The translations under genes and the position numbers were made by a program. Below, one piece after another: positions 36,291-49,089 of a DNA stretch of 64,000 bases. The notes below the pieces were generated by a model, which was not told where the DNA came from, searched no databases, and worked only from the letters and a program-made list of their open reading frames with translations. Within the stretch, counting starts at the first letter, position 1. The number at the start of each line of letters is the position of its first letter. Source of the DNA: Tamarix chinensis (lineage: Eukaryota > Streptophyta > Magnoliopsida > Caryophyllales > Tamaricaceae); contig CM060176.1 of assembly GCA_030549775.1 (NCBI GenBank), positions 99,838,303-99,902,302 on the forward strand, given 5' to 3'.

Positions 36291-36859
36291 GATTGACATG
36301 TGTTGGACATGATCATGTGAAAACATTGTCAAATATGACCGAGAAGAGCAAAAATTATGGTTAATATTTTATATGCCTTTAAAAACTATAGATGCACAAA
36401 ATATACTAATATATTATTTTTATCTTTTTAAGTATAAAATGAGTAAAATTTCACTAATTTAATACTAGAACGGTAAACAAACGTATAAGTCTAAAGAGCT
36501 TACATTTGAAGAAAATCATGACAAAGTTACGTTTGTTTTACCGTTGACTAGTTTTTGCGAGTTTATGAATATTGTGCATTTATAGGTAAATTTTATCGGA
36601 GATACATAGTTATTCAAGATATTTTGGATATATTGGAATGAGATTGAGGAAGGTTTTTCTTATTTCGATAGATAGTGATGAGTCACTAAAAATGTTGATA
36701 CACTCAGCAAAGTTAGAGGGTTTTGTGTAAATGTCCATAGAGATTAACCATCAAGGACTCCTACCTTGCCATTTGGCATTTGGTTTTTTCAAGAGTTTGC
36801 ACATTAAGCAATCAAAATTTCAATATACAAATCCTTAATACAATGTGGGTGTTGATTGT

Positions 36860-39500
36860 ACACCAAGTCAACATCAACATTCCACTACATATATTGATGA
36901 CACGACATATATAAATGAATTTGGTGAAATAGGTGTTGCCGTTGAAGAAGAAGAAAATGAAGATACACCTATAAACACATGTAGTGTTGTAGTGGAAGTT
37001 GAAGTTAGAAAAATGTTCAAAAATGAGAATGTAGATGAACTTTTTAATAAGACAACTATGGTAATTGATTTGAGAAATGATTATGATTACAAACAAGGTA
37101 TGTTAAAAGAATAATTGTTGTTAGAAGAAGAGTTGGAATAAGAAGAGTTACCTGAATTAGATATAGATGTATATCAAGAGTTGTGGAAGTGTGCACATCC
37201 TAATTTTGATGATCTCAAACATGTTGAACAGGCTATTATTGGTGTAGAGTCATAGAAGGTAGCATCAAATTCAACTTTGCGTAAGGTTTTTAAGTTAGCC
37301 AAATATTTTCTTCAAAAGATGAGTTCGTGCATAATGTTAAAAGCTACTCACTTTTGCTATAGCAAACCTACAAGATAGATCAATCATAAATAAAAAAAGA
37401 TTTAAGGCGTATTCTGATAGATGTGCTTGGTGGTCATGAGCATACACTATAAATGATTATTTGAGAAGGATGAAGATCACATCATATAATGATCTACATC
37501 AATGTATCCTCAAAGAAATGAATCGTGTTCATTTGAATTTGGCATCCAATTTTATTGCCAAATAGATTAAAGGTCTAGCAAAAGCCCAATTGTTGATAAC
37601 TGTAAAAGACATCATTAAATATATAAAATCAAAGTAGGGATTTATGGTGTCTTATAATAATGCATGAGTGGAAAAACAAAAGGTAATAAATAAAATATAT
37701 GAAGAGCTCAGTGAGGCTTTTTCCTAACTTCCAAGATTACTTTTTGAAATGAATAAAGCTAATCCTAGTTATGTTGTTGAATTGGAAGTTATATCTATCA
37801 ATGATCCTACTATAGCAGTTTTTTGAGAGGGCATTTTGGTTGTTTAGACCAATAATCAAGAGATATAGGTGGCATCGTTCGGTGATCTCTATATATACTA
37901 CACACTTGTATGGTAAGCACAAGAGTGTGTTATTTATTGCAATATATATTAACACAAATAAGTATATATTTCCACTTATGTTTGTTGTTTTTCATTCAAA
38001 GGTGGCGACAATTAGGGTTGGTTCATGGGCATCATTTGATGGAAAGTTGTACACGACAAAGACTTATGTGTTATCTCCAATCGGCATAAGGGTATAATAC
38101 AAGCAATGCAAAGTAATGGCTGGAGTAAGCCATATAGCACACATCAATACTGTTTGTGTCATTTGGAAGCAAGTTTTTTTTTATGGCCATGAAAAATGAT
38201 AAGCCTATGGGCAATAGGGATGTAAACGGGGCGGGTTCGGGTCGGATATACTATACCCGTATCCGTACCCGATAAGAAAATCCGTACCCGAATCCGTACC
38301 TGTACCCGAACGGGTATCCGCTAGCATATCCATATCTGTATCCGTTGGATATCTATTACCCGACGAATTATCCGTTTACCCATTAATGGATATTATCCAA
38401 CGGATAAATCCATTACCCGATGGATAAGCTCATTTATAGTTAAGTGAAATGACAATTTTAACCTTAATTTATACTATATTTATTTTAAAATTAAGGTTAA
38501 AAGAGTAATTATATATCGGGTAAACGGATACGAATATGGATACGGGTATAGTTACGAGTACGGGTATCGATATCCCATACCTGTATCCGTACCCAAACCT
38601 GAAGGGTATTTTAATCCATCATCCATATCCGTATCCATACCCGTTTATCCATATCTGTTTAAGTATCCGTCGGATAAAATCTGTCGGGTTTCGGGTAAAA
38701 CCTGCCCCGTTTACATCCCTAATGGGCAACATGTTCTAGAATATCAGGTTTCAGCCTCATAAGTGGATTAGTTGGATGGAATCATTGAAAATGGCTAACA
38801 AAGAAGCCTGTGAATGTATTAATAAGTTAGATCCCGTAAAGTGGTTATTGACACATAATGATGGTATGTGTTTTGGCATGATGGCAATGAATTTCTCAGA
38901 ATCACTAAATAGTGTGTTGAAAATGTAAGGTATTTGCCTATTACCACCCTTGGATAAATGACCTTCTATTAGGTAAATAGTTGGTTTGTCACCAAAAGAT
39001 ATCAAGTGAATAAGCACTTTAGTGAAGACAAACATTTTTCACCAACAACTGAATAAGTGAATGCTAAAAATTTAGAGAAAGCTTATGGCCATCAGGTTAT
39101 TACCTATCATATGTACTAAGCAACAATACTTTGATGTTGAAACTATATATCATACAATCAATGCAAGTTATAGCAAAGGAGGTCATAAAAATGTGGTAAA
39201 TATCCAAAAAAAGATGTGTTCTTGCCAAAATGGAAATTATACAAGACCTCATGCTCCCATTTATAGGTATATTGTATCTATCATAACTTTGATGGTAGAC
39301 GTTGTGTTGATATATGGTATCAGACATAGAGCTAGTCAAAGAGTTATGCATAAATATTCTATCCTATCCCAGATGAAGGCTATTGGGAGCCCTATGATGG
39401 ACCTACCTTCATTTCGAACAAGTAGTGGTTAATGGGAAAAGGAAGATGTAAGAAACAAACAAGACCTAATGAAATGGATTGGAAGAAGGTAAATAGGATA
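36860..39500 (+). pseudogene. MULE transposase remnant (MULE-2)
   Basis: Recognisable stretches on the plus strand in order: an acidic leader (EEEENEDTPINT), MKITSYNDLHQCILKEMN, VSYNNA..VEKQKVINKIYE, LPRLLFEMNKANPSYVVELE, then RSVISIYTTHLYGKHKSVL. In the last, the first catalytic Asp position of the family (in IDGTHLYG) has been lost. After the inserted element at 38215-38721 come LLTHNDGMCFGMMAMNFSES, a degraded SWIM-like CSC region near 39220, and GYWEPYDGPTF near 39380. Many stops and frame changes separate these pieces. It is of the MuDR-type core family, distinct from the FAR1-like transposase of MULE-1. Confidence 0.8.
38215..38721. mobile_element. hAT-like non-autonomous element, copy C, inserted in MULE-2
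   Basis: Inverted ends share TAGGGATGTAAACGGGGC exactly (18 bp). A perfect 8-bp duplication ATGGGCAA lies at 38207-38214 and 38722-38729, so the empty site in the transposase can be inferred. The interior is built of TATCCG/ACGGGTA words around the same AT-rich core as copies A and B. It is 507 bp and has no gene. Confidence 0.88.
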
Positions 39501-39828
39501 TAAAGATGCAAAGCTTATGGAAGAAATGGGGATAATAGTCATCGATATGATGTGAATAAGGTATTAGGTATGTCGTTATTACAAGAATTTGATTTATGCA
39601 CATTATTTTTATGTCTTGTAGATTTCATGTGTCATTTAGCTTCATGGATCCCATACATGGTATTTCTCTAGGGCTTAAAGACCTATCCATTTTTGTAGAA
39701 TAACATAGATACCGTTAATCTGACATTTGGTGTGGAGATTTTATTATTTATATTATTATACAATTTTTTCCCTTTTGGTTCTTATAAGCAAACCCTAATA
39801 TTTTATATTTTTTAACGATATATTTTAG

Positions 39829-41040
39829 GTTTTGGATGAAAAGCTAAAGTGTCGATGTTATTGTGGAGATTTGGGGATGCTAGATCTAAGGGCTCATAGA
39901 TATTTGGTAATTTTTGGTTTCATTAGTGTGTTGTGCCTACTATACATGCAGTTTGACGGGGCCCTAATCATAAAACTAGTTGAAAGATATCATCCAGAAA
40001 CACATACTTTTCATATGTTAGTAGATGAGATTGCAATCACACTTTAAGATGTAGTTGTAATGTTAGGGTTGTATATTGGTGGGATACCAATAGTTAGAAT
40101 GGAAGGCGTTGACCATAGGCAACTGACCATAGATGTTTTTGGTATAGAGTCAGATTGATGTGGACAACAAAGGTAGATAATTGGATATAGTTTAGCTCAC
40201 TACCAACTTCTGAGAGCTGCATGATGAAACTAATGGCATGGGATACATTTCCATGCTAAGGCATTGATCCTTATAGTGATAGGAAATTTGTTATTCCCTA
40301 CTAAACAAGTTTATTGGGTGTCCTTACTATTTTTATACTTTATATAAGACATCAATGGCATGCGTAATTTTTGTTAGGGCTTGGTCATATTGTCTTGTCA
40401 ATAATGTATTCTATATCTTACTTTGCATATTAGATCTAAAGAGATTGTTAATTGCTTAGTGTTAGGTAATTATTTTTGGATATCATATGCTATGTTTTTC
40501 GTTGATATCCTTTGTTCTTTTAACTAATTGCCATCTTATAGCTATGGTCATGGAAGAGAATTTCCATGGGAGTTCTATCTATTTCACACGTTGATGCAAT
40601 GGGTCAGCATTAATGCTTGCCTAATATTAGTGTTGATGTTGTCAATGAGGCCAAAGCAAGGAGACTATTAGTGCAAAGGTTATTACTTGTCAATGGAAAT
40701 ATTAGTATTGTAATTTGAATTATTTATCTTACTTTAAGGAAATGATTTTGATGGATGGGAACATTTTGCAGATGGGTGGGAGAAAAAATCTTTTAGAGAA
40801 ATTTTCATAAGTCTTTGGACTTTTATAGAGACTATTTAGATGCAATGAGTGAGTATACATGAATGTCCAATTTCCTAATTATTCATAAACAAATTTAATA
40901 TTGGTGTGTTTTTATTTGAAAGTATATTGGGTAGATGATTTGGATGCCTTATGTTTATGTGTATTATGAACTCCCAACATCAATCTTAGCAAAGCACGTG
41001 TTATGGACCAGGCATAATCCACACATTATTTGTCATGCGT
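39829..41040 (+). pseudogene. Plant mobile domain (PMD) protein remnant (MULE-2)
   Basis: The plus strand encodes LRAHRYLVIFGFISV, then ALIIKLVERYHPETHTFHML and VDEIAITL, the PMD hallmark (LVERW.PETHTFH then GE.TITL.DV). After a TAA at about 40045 come DVVVMLGLYIGGIPI and, near 40250, FHAKALILIVIGNLLFP. A later stretch (PYVYVYYELP) may be the C-terminal part. Several stops make it a pseudogene. It follows the transposase in the same direction, unlike the convergent PMD gene of MULE-1. Confidence 0.75.
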
Positions 41041-41046
41041 TTGTAG

Positions 41047-41222
41047 GGATATAGTGTTCAAATGATAGTGTATGATTTGGATATGATATGGTATGGTGTT
41101 CCAATGATGGGAAATGATGTAGGAATGATGGGATATGATGTATAAATGATGGGGTATAGTATAGAAATGATGAGGCATGGGGTATGGTGTTCAAATGATA
41201 GGGTATAGTGTTCAAATAATAA
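41047..41222. repeat. Degenerate minisatellite
   Basis: About eight imperfect units of 18-22 bp, of the type ATGATGGGGTATGGTGTTCA, run without a gene between the PMD and Ulp1 remnants. Confidence 0.75.
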
Positions 41223-41519
41223 CAAACTGTGCTTTATAATATAATACAATAATAACAAATTATGATATATAATATAATAGTTATAAATTGTACAATACAA
41301 TTATTTCAAGTTCAACAATCCCTTCTTCTTATGGAATGAGATAACCCATACTTATTTCATAGGCAATACTTTATCTCATATATAAGACATCTTCCTAAAA
41401 AATATTAAGAATTGTGTTATATTAAATGATATAAAATAAAAACAAACATAGTATGGTGTAAAATATGAAACATATTGGTTGAAGTTGAATTATTCCTCTA
41501 CTGATGGCAAATGATGCCA

Positions 41520-43670
41520 TGAATGCCAATATATACACCCCACAATCACTCTTATGAAAATGGTTCAAATGTTAGAATCATTGGCATAACTACAAAAATC
41601 TAACTTGTTAACACAATGATACATGAGAAAAACTTACCTATTTGATTGTTGTGGTAAATCGAAACCAATGATAATATTCCAACTATCAGCGTTAGTTATT
41701 TGGTAGACACATCTTCTAACATGCTCAAACTACCAGCATACCTAGATCACAATATATTTAATGTCACATAATTTAATTATTTTGAAAAAACTGCATCAAT
41801 ATACCATTGATATATACTTACCAAATTCCTTACGATATTATAAGACCTCTTATTCTCCATTGAAATAAACCAATAAAAATATTTATCATTGTGTTTATCA
41901 ACAAGTATCAAGCAATGCCTTGCATAACACAATGATGTAAAAAGCAGACATCAAATAAACATAAAATTTAATATTTATTTGACTAGTTTTATCATTTTAT
42001 TTCATTATAAACTTATTAATGTTCGTACCTTTAATGAAGAAGGTATCGGTTGAGATTCGATGGTGCTCAAAAAAATAAATATCTTCTCTTCCAAATTATC
42101 AATATTACATACTAGCCCTACCTACTTATTGAAGGATTGAATTTGTAGCACATAGAATATAATAGTACTATTACTAATTGTGTAGTATAATTATAAAATA
42201 TTACACCAAACATTTCATTCATAATGCATGTTTTGTTATCCTAGAAAGCTTCTAGTTTTATCTTTAGCATATGCGTATATGCTTGAACAATGTGTATAGT
42301 TACCTAGTTATCTATCTCCTATAGCAATTGCATGACAAATTCTACAAGTAGAGTCATATGACTCATGCTGGGCATAATCAAAAACCTATATAATAAATGT
42401 ACCATTATACATAATAGGATATCAATATGATAATGTTACTTTACAACCTCACTTACCTATTTTTGGAATTTTGTAGCCAATTGTTGACTAATTGAATTGC
42501 ATGGCTATCAAGTTGGTAAAATATATGTAGCCATAGCCAGTCAACCTATATATAAAGCGAAAAAAGGTTAGAGATAATTAACGAAAGATAAACCATATAT
42601 ACATTCAACAAACTTACCTCTGTATAGTCCTTTTAAAGTGAATGACATTTGATTTTCATTGCTTTTTTTTTCTTCAATGCTTCATATAGGCTACAAAGCA
42701 CCCAATTGTGTTTCAAAGACTGGGTAAGATCCTTAATCCTTTTAGCAATATTAGAACTAGAGTGATACATGTCTTTAAATTTAGCATCATCAACATTTAC
42801 TCCAAACTCTATAAAACTTTCATTTCTACAAGGGTTTTCATCAAATGGGGTGGGCATAGATATTTCAACCTCAAAACATTTGCTAACCTCATTTTGTCTT
42901 AAGCATGCATCATGCTTTTTTGTAACAAATTGTTTTCAATTTGTAGGGTAATGTTGAGAATATAATGGACACCATAAAAAATATCAGTGTAAGCACTTAT
43001 ATGTAGAGAGAAAATGAGCTACTAAAATGTACATAACTGTATCTAAAAATATATCATACCATTGTCGGTAATGAACTTGAAGCAAAATTATATGAATAAA
43101 CTTCATTCACAGTCCTATTGTTCATCTCTAGTTCAGTTGGCTCTAATTGAACAACAATCTACAAACAAGTCATAACACCATCTAAGGTTTTATGAACACT
43201 ATATCAAATGAAACACATTGATTTATGAACAAACTGGCATTTTATTCAAAATCATTCTTCTTCTGCAATGCCTCTATTGATTGTTTAAAAATCTTTCCCT
43301 TCTTATAATTTTTAATTCGAGGCCATAAATTCATATTAGATGAAGGATAATACAATGATAAATGCTCAATAGCCCAAACCTAACACATTGTGAAAGCCAC
43401 ACACACACACACACATATATACAGATTGCAATATAAATATTGGCAAGTTTTATTTTTGTATTTATTACCTTTAATACATTAGCATATCTACACAGGCAAA
43501 ATTATGGTTTTTCATTGTTTTTATGGAATGCGTTTAAGCCTTCTTCCAATAGAAATACATACACAAACAAACCCCATGAATAGTCTGACCGATGTTCAAA
43601 ATCATCTAGAAGTCTTGTAAACTTACACCGTATAGCTTGGAAATGTGTATCAAACAAAAATGTCACAAAA
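41520..43670 (-). pseudogene. Ulp1-like (C48) protease remnant with a DUF1985-like region
   Basis: On the minus strand, 43660-43480 encodes FTRLLDDFEHRSDYSWGLFV, resembling the DUF1985 region that precedes Ulp1 domains in plant transposon proteins. Near 41925-41850 lies ARHCLILVDKHNDKYFYW followed by SMENKRS, in the place of the Ulp1 His region. Near 41670-41640 is FDLPQQSN. Removing a GT-AG intron (41549-41637, 89 bp) joins it to SDCGVYIGIHG, giving the Q-N-DCGVY arrangement of the catalytic Gln and Cys. Stops elsewhere show decay. A shorter open frame at 42633-42857 lies between and may be part of it. This is moderately sure because motifs, not one long frame, support it. Confidence 0.55.
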
Positions 43671-45615
43671 ATATATCCTATAAATATAATAACTAATTTT
43701 TTTTAATCAATTTGGTCCAATTGAAAATCGATTGATGTTTTAATGATCCATTTTATTATTTTAGGAGAAACGAGCCTTGTGTGTTGCACCCTTACATATA
43801 AACTCTAAAATTCACCAAGTTTGTCATCAGTATCTAACTTTATTGCTATGCTATGATCTTAAAGTCCTAAAAATAAAGATATATCTACTTTGAAAGGGAT
43901 TCATCTACTTCCTATGTTGAATCTTTTTATTTCTCCATCCTAACAAGATAATAACAAACTCAATAAGTTGCAATGTATGTCCATATTTGTCAATTATATT
44001 AATATAACAAAAGGAGTACTTGAAAACATTATCTTTTGTGCATTTAATAGATAATTATAAGTATTGTCTAGTTCATTAATTTTACATAAATGTCAAATTC
44101 GATTCTAAATGAATTTATAAAGTTAATTTTTACTATTAATTACAACAAATATACTAATGTCATCATAGCATTTAACTTTAAAATATCATAAATAAATTTA
44201 TGGTGGAAGAAAATGTTTGTTAATCTACTACACATCAAAATTTAATTTATGCATAAGAATATAAAACTACATTTTATGTAATAGTATTCAACAAATATTA
44301 AGATTTATAACCTTACTAAAAATTACATATATTGATATGTTATTAAATTTTAGACAAAAAGTTGGGCAAAATTATAAAATAGCGTCTATGCAAAATAAAT
44401 ACTAAAATCATTCTACATGTAAAAGCATTACCTTAAATTATTAGAAGAAAATATAAGGGTGAAATGTAATGTGCATATCCAGTCAGATGAAGTATGGAAG
44501 AGGGAATTTTTGAGAGAGTTGAAGTTGAAATTTTGGAAATAGTTGAAAAGGAATGTGTTGATTTTGGGATAAAAAAAGTGAGAGAAAGAGAATGAAGTTG
44601 GGTGTTGGCATAAAGGAAGTTGGTTTATGCTTAAGGCTAAAAAAAACACCCATGATAAATATGCATGTATAGGCCTGACATTTTAATAAAACATATCAAT
44701 ATATTAATGAAAACATTCTAAAATAAATCATTAAATGATTTTACTTGAATTTCACATCTGTAAAAGCCTAACATTTTTAAATAGATTGGACATCATTTTA
44801 ATGAAGCATGCCCAATGATCAGGTGTGTTTTAGAAAAATCAAATGCCATTACTAAGAGATAATTATTTTGGTTAATGTTTAACTAAAAGGATTATTTTAA
44901 TATTTGATGAACAAAAAAAAGGTTATATAGAAAAAAATTTCTTATTTTTTCTTTTAGATTTGTAGACATTGCATTTATTGAATATTCCAAAAGAATGAAA
45001 AATAGAGAGCAATAGAATTTGACAAGCCTAGTAGTTAAAAATATTTTTTTTGAAAAAGAATAAACAATTAAGTTTTTATTGAATTTTTTTTACATTATGT
45101 TATTTGATCAAAAATTAGGAATTTATTTGGTCATGCATTTACATAAGAAAAAAAATCATATATGACTATTGTATTATTATTTTAATAAAATAAATGTATT
45201 AGTATTATAAAAAAATTATATGTATTTTTCATATTAAAACATTTTAAAAAAACCCTCATCTGTCTCATTAATCTAGGTACAAAAAAGGTTATAATTGTCT
45301 ATGATTTAAATTGTGAAATTTTTTTTCTCATTTTAATAAATTAAAAAAGTTGAAAATAACTTCATCTCCTAAGAAACATATGCAAGTGATACCTCAGACA
45401 CAAAAAAATTGCAAGCTCATTAGCACACCCATAAATTAGGGAGTCAAGCCATCTAAGGATGATGAAGAAGAAATGATAAATCCATCATCTTTAAGGAGTT
45501 TGGTTGTGTAAAACTCCTATTTTATAGAACTAATATTTTTCTTCTAAAATATGTTTTTGCATAAGACAAAAAAAAAAGTGCATTATGTTATATCGCATTC
45601 AACATAGAAAAGGTA

Positions 45616-45657
<42 letters not shown>

Positions 45658-46051
45658 TATTCTATGCTAGAAAAAAGGCTAAAATAAATTCATACCTAGA
45701 TATTAGATGTAGGAATCACTTGATCCCATAATGTTATTAGATTGCAAAATAAGAAAGAGAGAGCAAAGACAATATAAAATAAATGACTAAAAATCAAGAC
45801 AGAAGATGTTCAGATAACCATATACTAAACTAATACATACATCGCATCAAAGGTATCAAATCAACAATTACTTGCAAAACAAAGTAGCATCTACTTGTGG
45901 AAATGAATAATACCTATGAAAAAATTGGTTAGTATAATACTTACTGAGTAAGGTAACAACACACGTTAATAGAATAAGGCTAGCATAACATATAAGAATC
46001 ATGTAATAGTATATATATATATACTATATATACATGAGATAATCATAATAC
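43671..46051. other. AT-rich gene-free region
   Basis: No coding region is recognised; short frames such as 44428-44649 (-) show no family features. It contains an (AC)n run at 45625-45654 and long A/T homopolymers. Confidence 0.5.
45625..45654. repeat. (AC)n microsatellite
   Basis: About 15 AC units following a short TA run. Confidence 0.95.
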
Positions 46052-46059
46052 ATTAAGAC

Positions 46060-46397
46060 TAGGCTGTAAACGAGCTGAGCCGAGCCGAATACCCCTAGGC
46101 TTGGGCTCGGCTCTTTTAACTAAACGAGCCTAAAATGATGTTTGGGTTTGGCTTGTTTAACTAAACGAACGAGCCAAACCGAACTTTTAACGAGCCGATC
46201 CGAGCCGAGGTCACAAGCCAAAGCCAAAAAATGAACCGAGCCGAGCTTTTTTGAGCTCGGGCTTAGCTCGTTTAGTACACGAGCCTAAAAATGAGGCTTA
46301 AGCTTGGATCATTTAACTAAACGAATGAGCCGAACCGAGCTTTTAACAAGCCGAGCCGAGCCGAATACCGAACTGACTCAGTTCATTTACAACCCTA
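46060..46397. mobile_element. hAT-like non-autonomous element, GAGCCGAGC family (copy D)
   Basis: The ends read TAGGCTGTAAACGAGCTGAG on the left and, in reverse complement, TAGGGTTGTAAATGAACTGA on the right. A perfect 8-bp duplication ATTAAGAC flanks it (46052-46059 and 46398-46405). The interior is a string of GAGCCGAGC, CTCGGCTC and TAAACGAGC words that fold back on each other. It is 338 bp and has no gene. Confidence 0.85.
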
Positions 46398-46405
46398 ATT
46401 AAGAC

Positions 46406-48550
46406 TTAAGAAAAACTATATTAGAGTTCATACTTAGATGATCACATATTTCTGATTTCTTAATAATATTGAGACCAGAAACCCACTTATCTTACTACCT
46501 ATCCTCTTTCCTTTGTAGCCAATATATAAGCATCAAAATAGGGTAAAAGCACATGGTAACTACTAGTAAACCATTAATCCTTAAATGTGCATACCTCTTA
46601 TAGATCAATATGTTATAGGGTAGATATAGGGTCATATGGTTTCGGCAAAACCACACAAATTTTATTAAAACATTACTTTTACTTTAACACTCGAAACCAC
46701 TTTGGCCCTGAATCATGCGATCTTTCACTTTAAGTATTAATTTTATATTTGATTATTAGCCAAACACATAACACATACTAATGCACCACTTGATTTACTT
46801 TCATTAATAACACTTCTACTTATAATACCATTGTCCCTTATCATATGTTATATGAAATGTTGATTATTATTGAATTCATTCTAACAATTGTTATAATTTG
46901 AAACACTTAGAATTATATTGCAATCAATAAAATCAAACATGTTATAGTCATATAAAAATGATAAGGTATAAAGAAAAGACAACAAGTGCAATAGAAGACA
47001 CTACTCAAGTAAAAAAACCATAAAAACCTCACAAAATCCTCATTCACAATCAAGTTACAACTCCACCCATAAGACTTACATCTCACCAAATTTAATACAA
47101 CATTCCAATATATTATATTAAATGTGTACCCAAAAACAAGGATTAAAATCTAATTTTATGCACATAAAATATTAACTATGCCCCTAGTGTTACTAATTCC
47201 ATTTTAAGCCATTTTAAGACAATATTAATACTTTTTATACTCATAATTAACCCAAACATTTCACACATCACATCTATCATATTTTAACCCAAATAACATA
47301 CTTAAAAATTCAATTTCCCATATTTAAACCAAAAGGAAAACTTTACCCATATTCCACCTAAACACCTCAAATCTTGTAAAAAGTATATTTTAACCCATAC
47401 TTTACCACACCCAAACATATAATGCATCAAAATTTATGTAAAAAAACAAATGAATACAATGCCACAATTATTTTATGTAATCAATCACTAATATAGCCAA
47501 GATAATCTTTCAATTGATTCAACTATATTTCTTTTTGATTCCTTATCTTGTTGGTTTCTTTTTCTCGAAACCCTTACGTTCATTAACTTGTCTATCATAT
47601 TCCCTTATTTTTTTAAACTAACTAGTTTTTGTCATTGCTTTTAATTATATTCCTTATTTTTCTGACTATTTGAATCGTGACTCCTTTATTAATCCATCTC
47701 ATTTTCGTTGATTCTTTTACTGAATGTCTTATGTGGTCGTATGTTGCAATCCATCCCACGTGATTAAACCTAATGAAATCGAGCTTGATGATTCTTTATC
47801 ATATGAGGATGTACTTTTGCATATTATTGATGCCAAGGTTTGATAGACTCACACGAGTTTTGTTATTCTTGTGAAGATCCTCGAGAGTTGTTATGAAGCA
47901 AAAGACGAAAATTGGAGATAAAAAAAAAAAGGCATGCTTGAGGCACGCCCTAAGTTTTTTAGCTCATGTGTGTTCAAATTAGAGTTTTTTTTAAAGGGGT
48001 TGGTACCTTGGTAGTATAACTATTTCCTTGAGGTTAAATCGTAATTATCATCTTTCATTTACATCATCTTTCTCTTCATTCCTCACCCTTGTTTTATTAA
48101 CTTCGGAAATGAGGTCTCTTTTAAGAGGGTAGTGATTTAATACCTATTTTTAAATCCTAATTATTATGTAATTAGGCTCATAATCCATTTTTAAAATGTT
48201 TACAATGGATCTTCAAGTCATTCATATTAAACCATATCCTTCTACAGATTGTTTATTCATTTGTGGAGAGTCATTTTTATTTTATTTTTTACAAATCTTA
48301 TGATTCAGTCGTTTTCATATATTATCTATCCAAAATTTGTAACTCATTCTAAAATTATTTCTCAACTTATTGACTCATTTTATTCCATTTTAGTTCACCC
48401 ATTTCTTTCAAATTGTTAAATTGCCAAAAAAATTCATTTATATTATTAGACAATTTCATCCAACTTTATCCATTTGGTCTCTAAACTAGTTTTGAGATCC
48501 ACACTTGATTCTATAAAATCCTTCCTCATCAATCCATACCAAATATCTAA
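46406..48550. other. Gene-free region
   Basis: AT-rich sequence with many short C-rich words (AACCCAAAC type) near 47100-47420. Nothing coding is supported. Confidence 0.45.
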
Positions 48551-48559
48551 TTTTCATTC

Positions 48560-49085
48560 TATTTGATTTTCTTCTATAAATAGATGACTCTCCTCCTTAT
48601 TTTATACGTGCTAAAGTCTAGACATTAAGAGCTCCCCAAGAGAAAGCACCACAAGCAATCCAAAGCCAAGGATCATGAAATAAAAATCAAAGATCAAAGA
48701 ATCAATAATCAAAAAATTGAAGATCGGATAATTGAACATCAAAGAGTTCAGGACTCAAAAAATCTCAAAGAGAAAGATTCCATGCACTCTAAAGCTGAAG
48801 ATTTGAAGATTTGAAATTACATATTGAATGATCAAAGCTTCAAAGATTGATGAGTCAATTATTTGAGCATTTAGGTCATTAATTGAAGATCAAAGCCTTT
48901 AGTCGACAAACAAAGCCTTTAGTCGAAGAACGAAACAAGTAAATTTGAAGCTTCGTAATCTGAAAAATCTTGTAATCAATTTATATAGAGAGATTGTATT
49001 TATAATAGATTATGAAAATTAATAAAACATTATCTTATTCTTTATTTTTCTATTTGTAAAAAAATGTTGTTACCAGGAAGCTGGC
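48560..49085 (+). repeat. Probable LTR relic
   Basis: TATAAATA (48575-48582) is followed by a purine-rich stretch of CAAAGATCAAAGAATCAA-type words. Then come a phrase with ATCTTGTAATCAATTTATATAG and an AATAAAAC polyadenylation-like site near 49022. This order (TATA box, transcribed repeat, poly-A signal) and wording resemble LTRs of plant retrotransposons. No partner LTR, ends or target duplication were found. Confidence 0.35.
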
Positions 49086-49089
49086 GTCA

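Larger units (their letters stand above)
36290..44650. mobile_element. MULE-2: decayed Mutator-like element with transposase, PMD and Ulp1 remnants
   Basis: Three remnants lie in order: MULE transposase (+, about 36860-39500), PMD protein (+, about 39829-41040) and Ulp1-like protease (-, about 43670-41520). No inverted ends or target duplication were found by eye, so the limits are only the outermost coding traces. That they form one element is inferred from this order and from the known habit of MULEs of carrying Ulp1 and PMD genes. Confidence 0.6.

Noticed and set aside
41047..41222. CRISPR-like regular repeats
   Set aside because: The units are degenerate, adjacent without spacers, and the setting is plant nuclear DNA.
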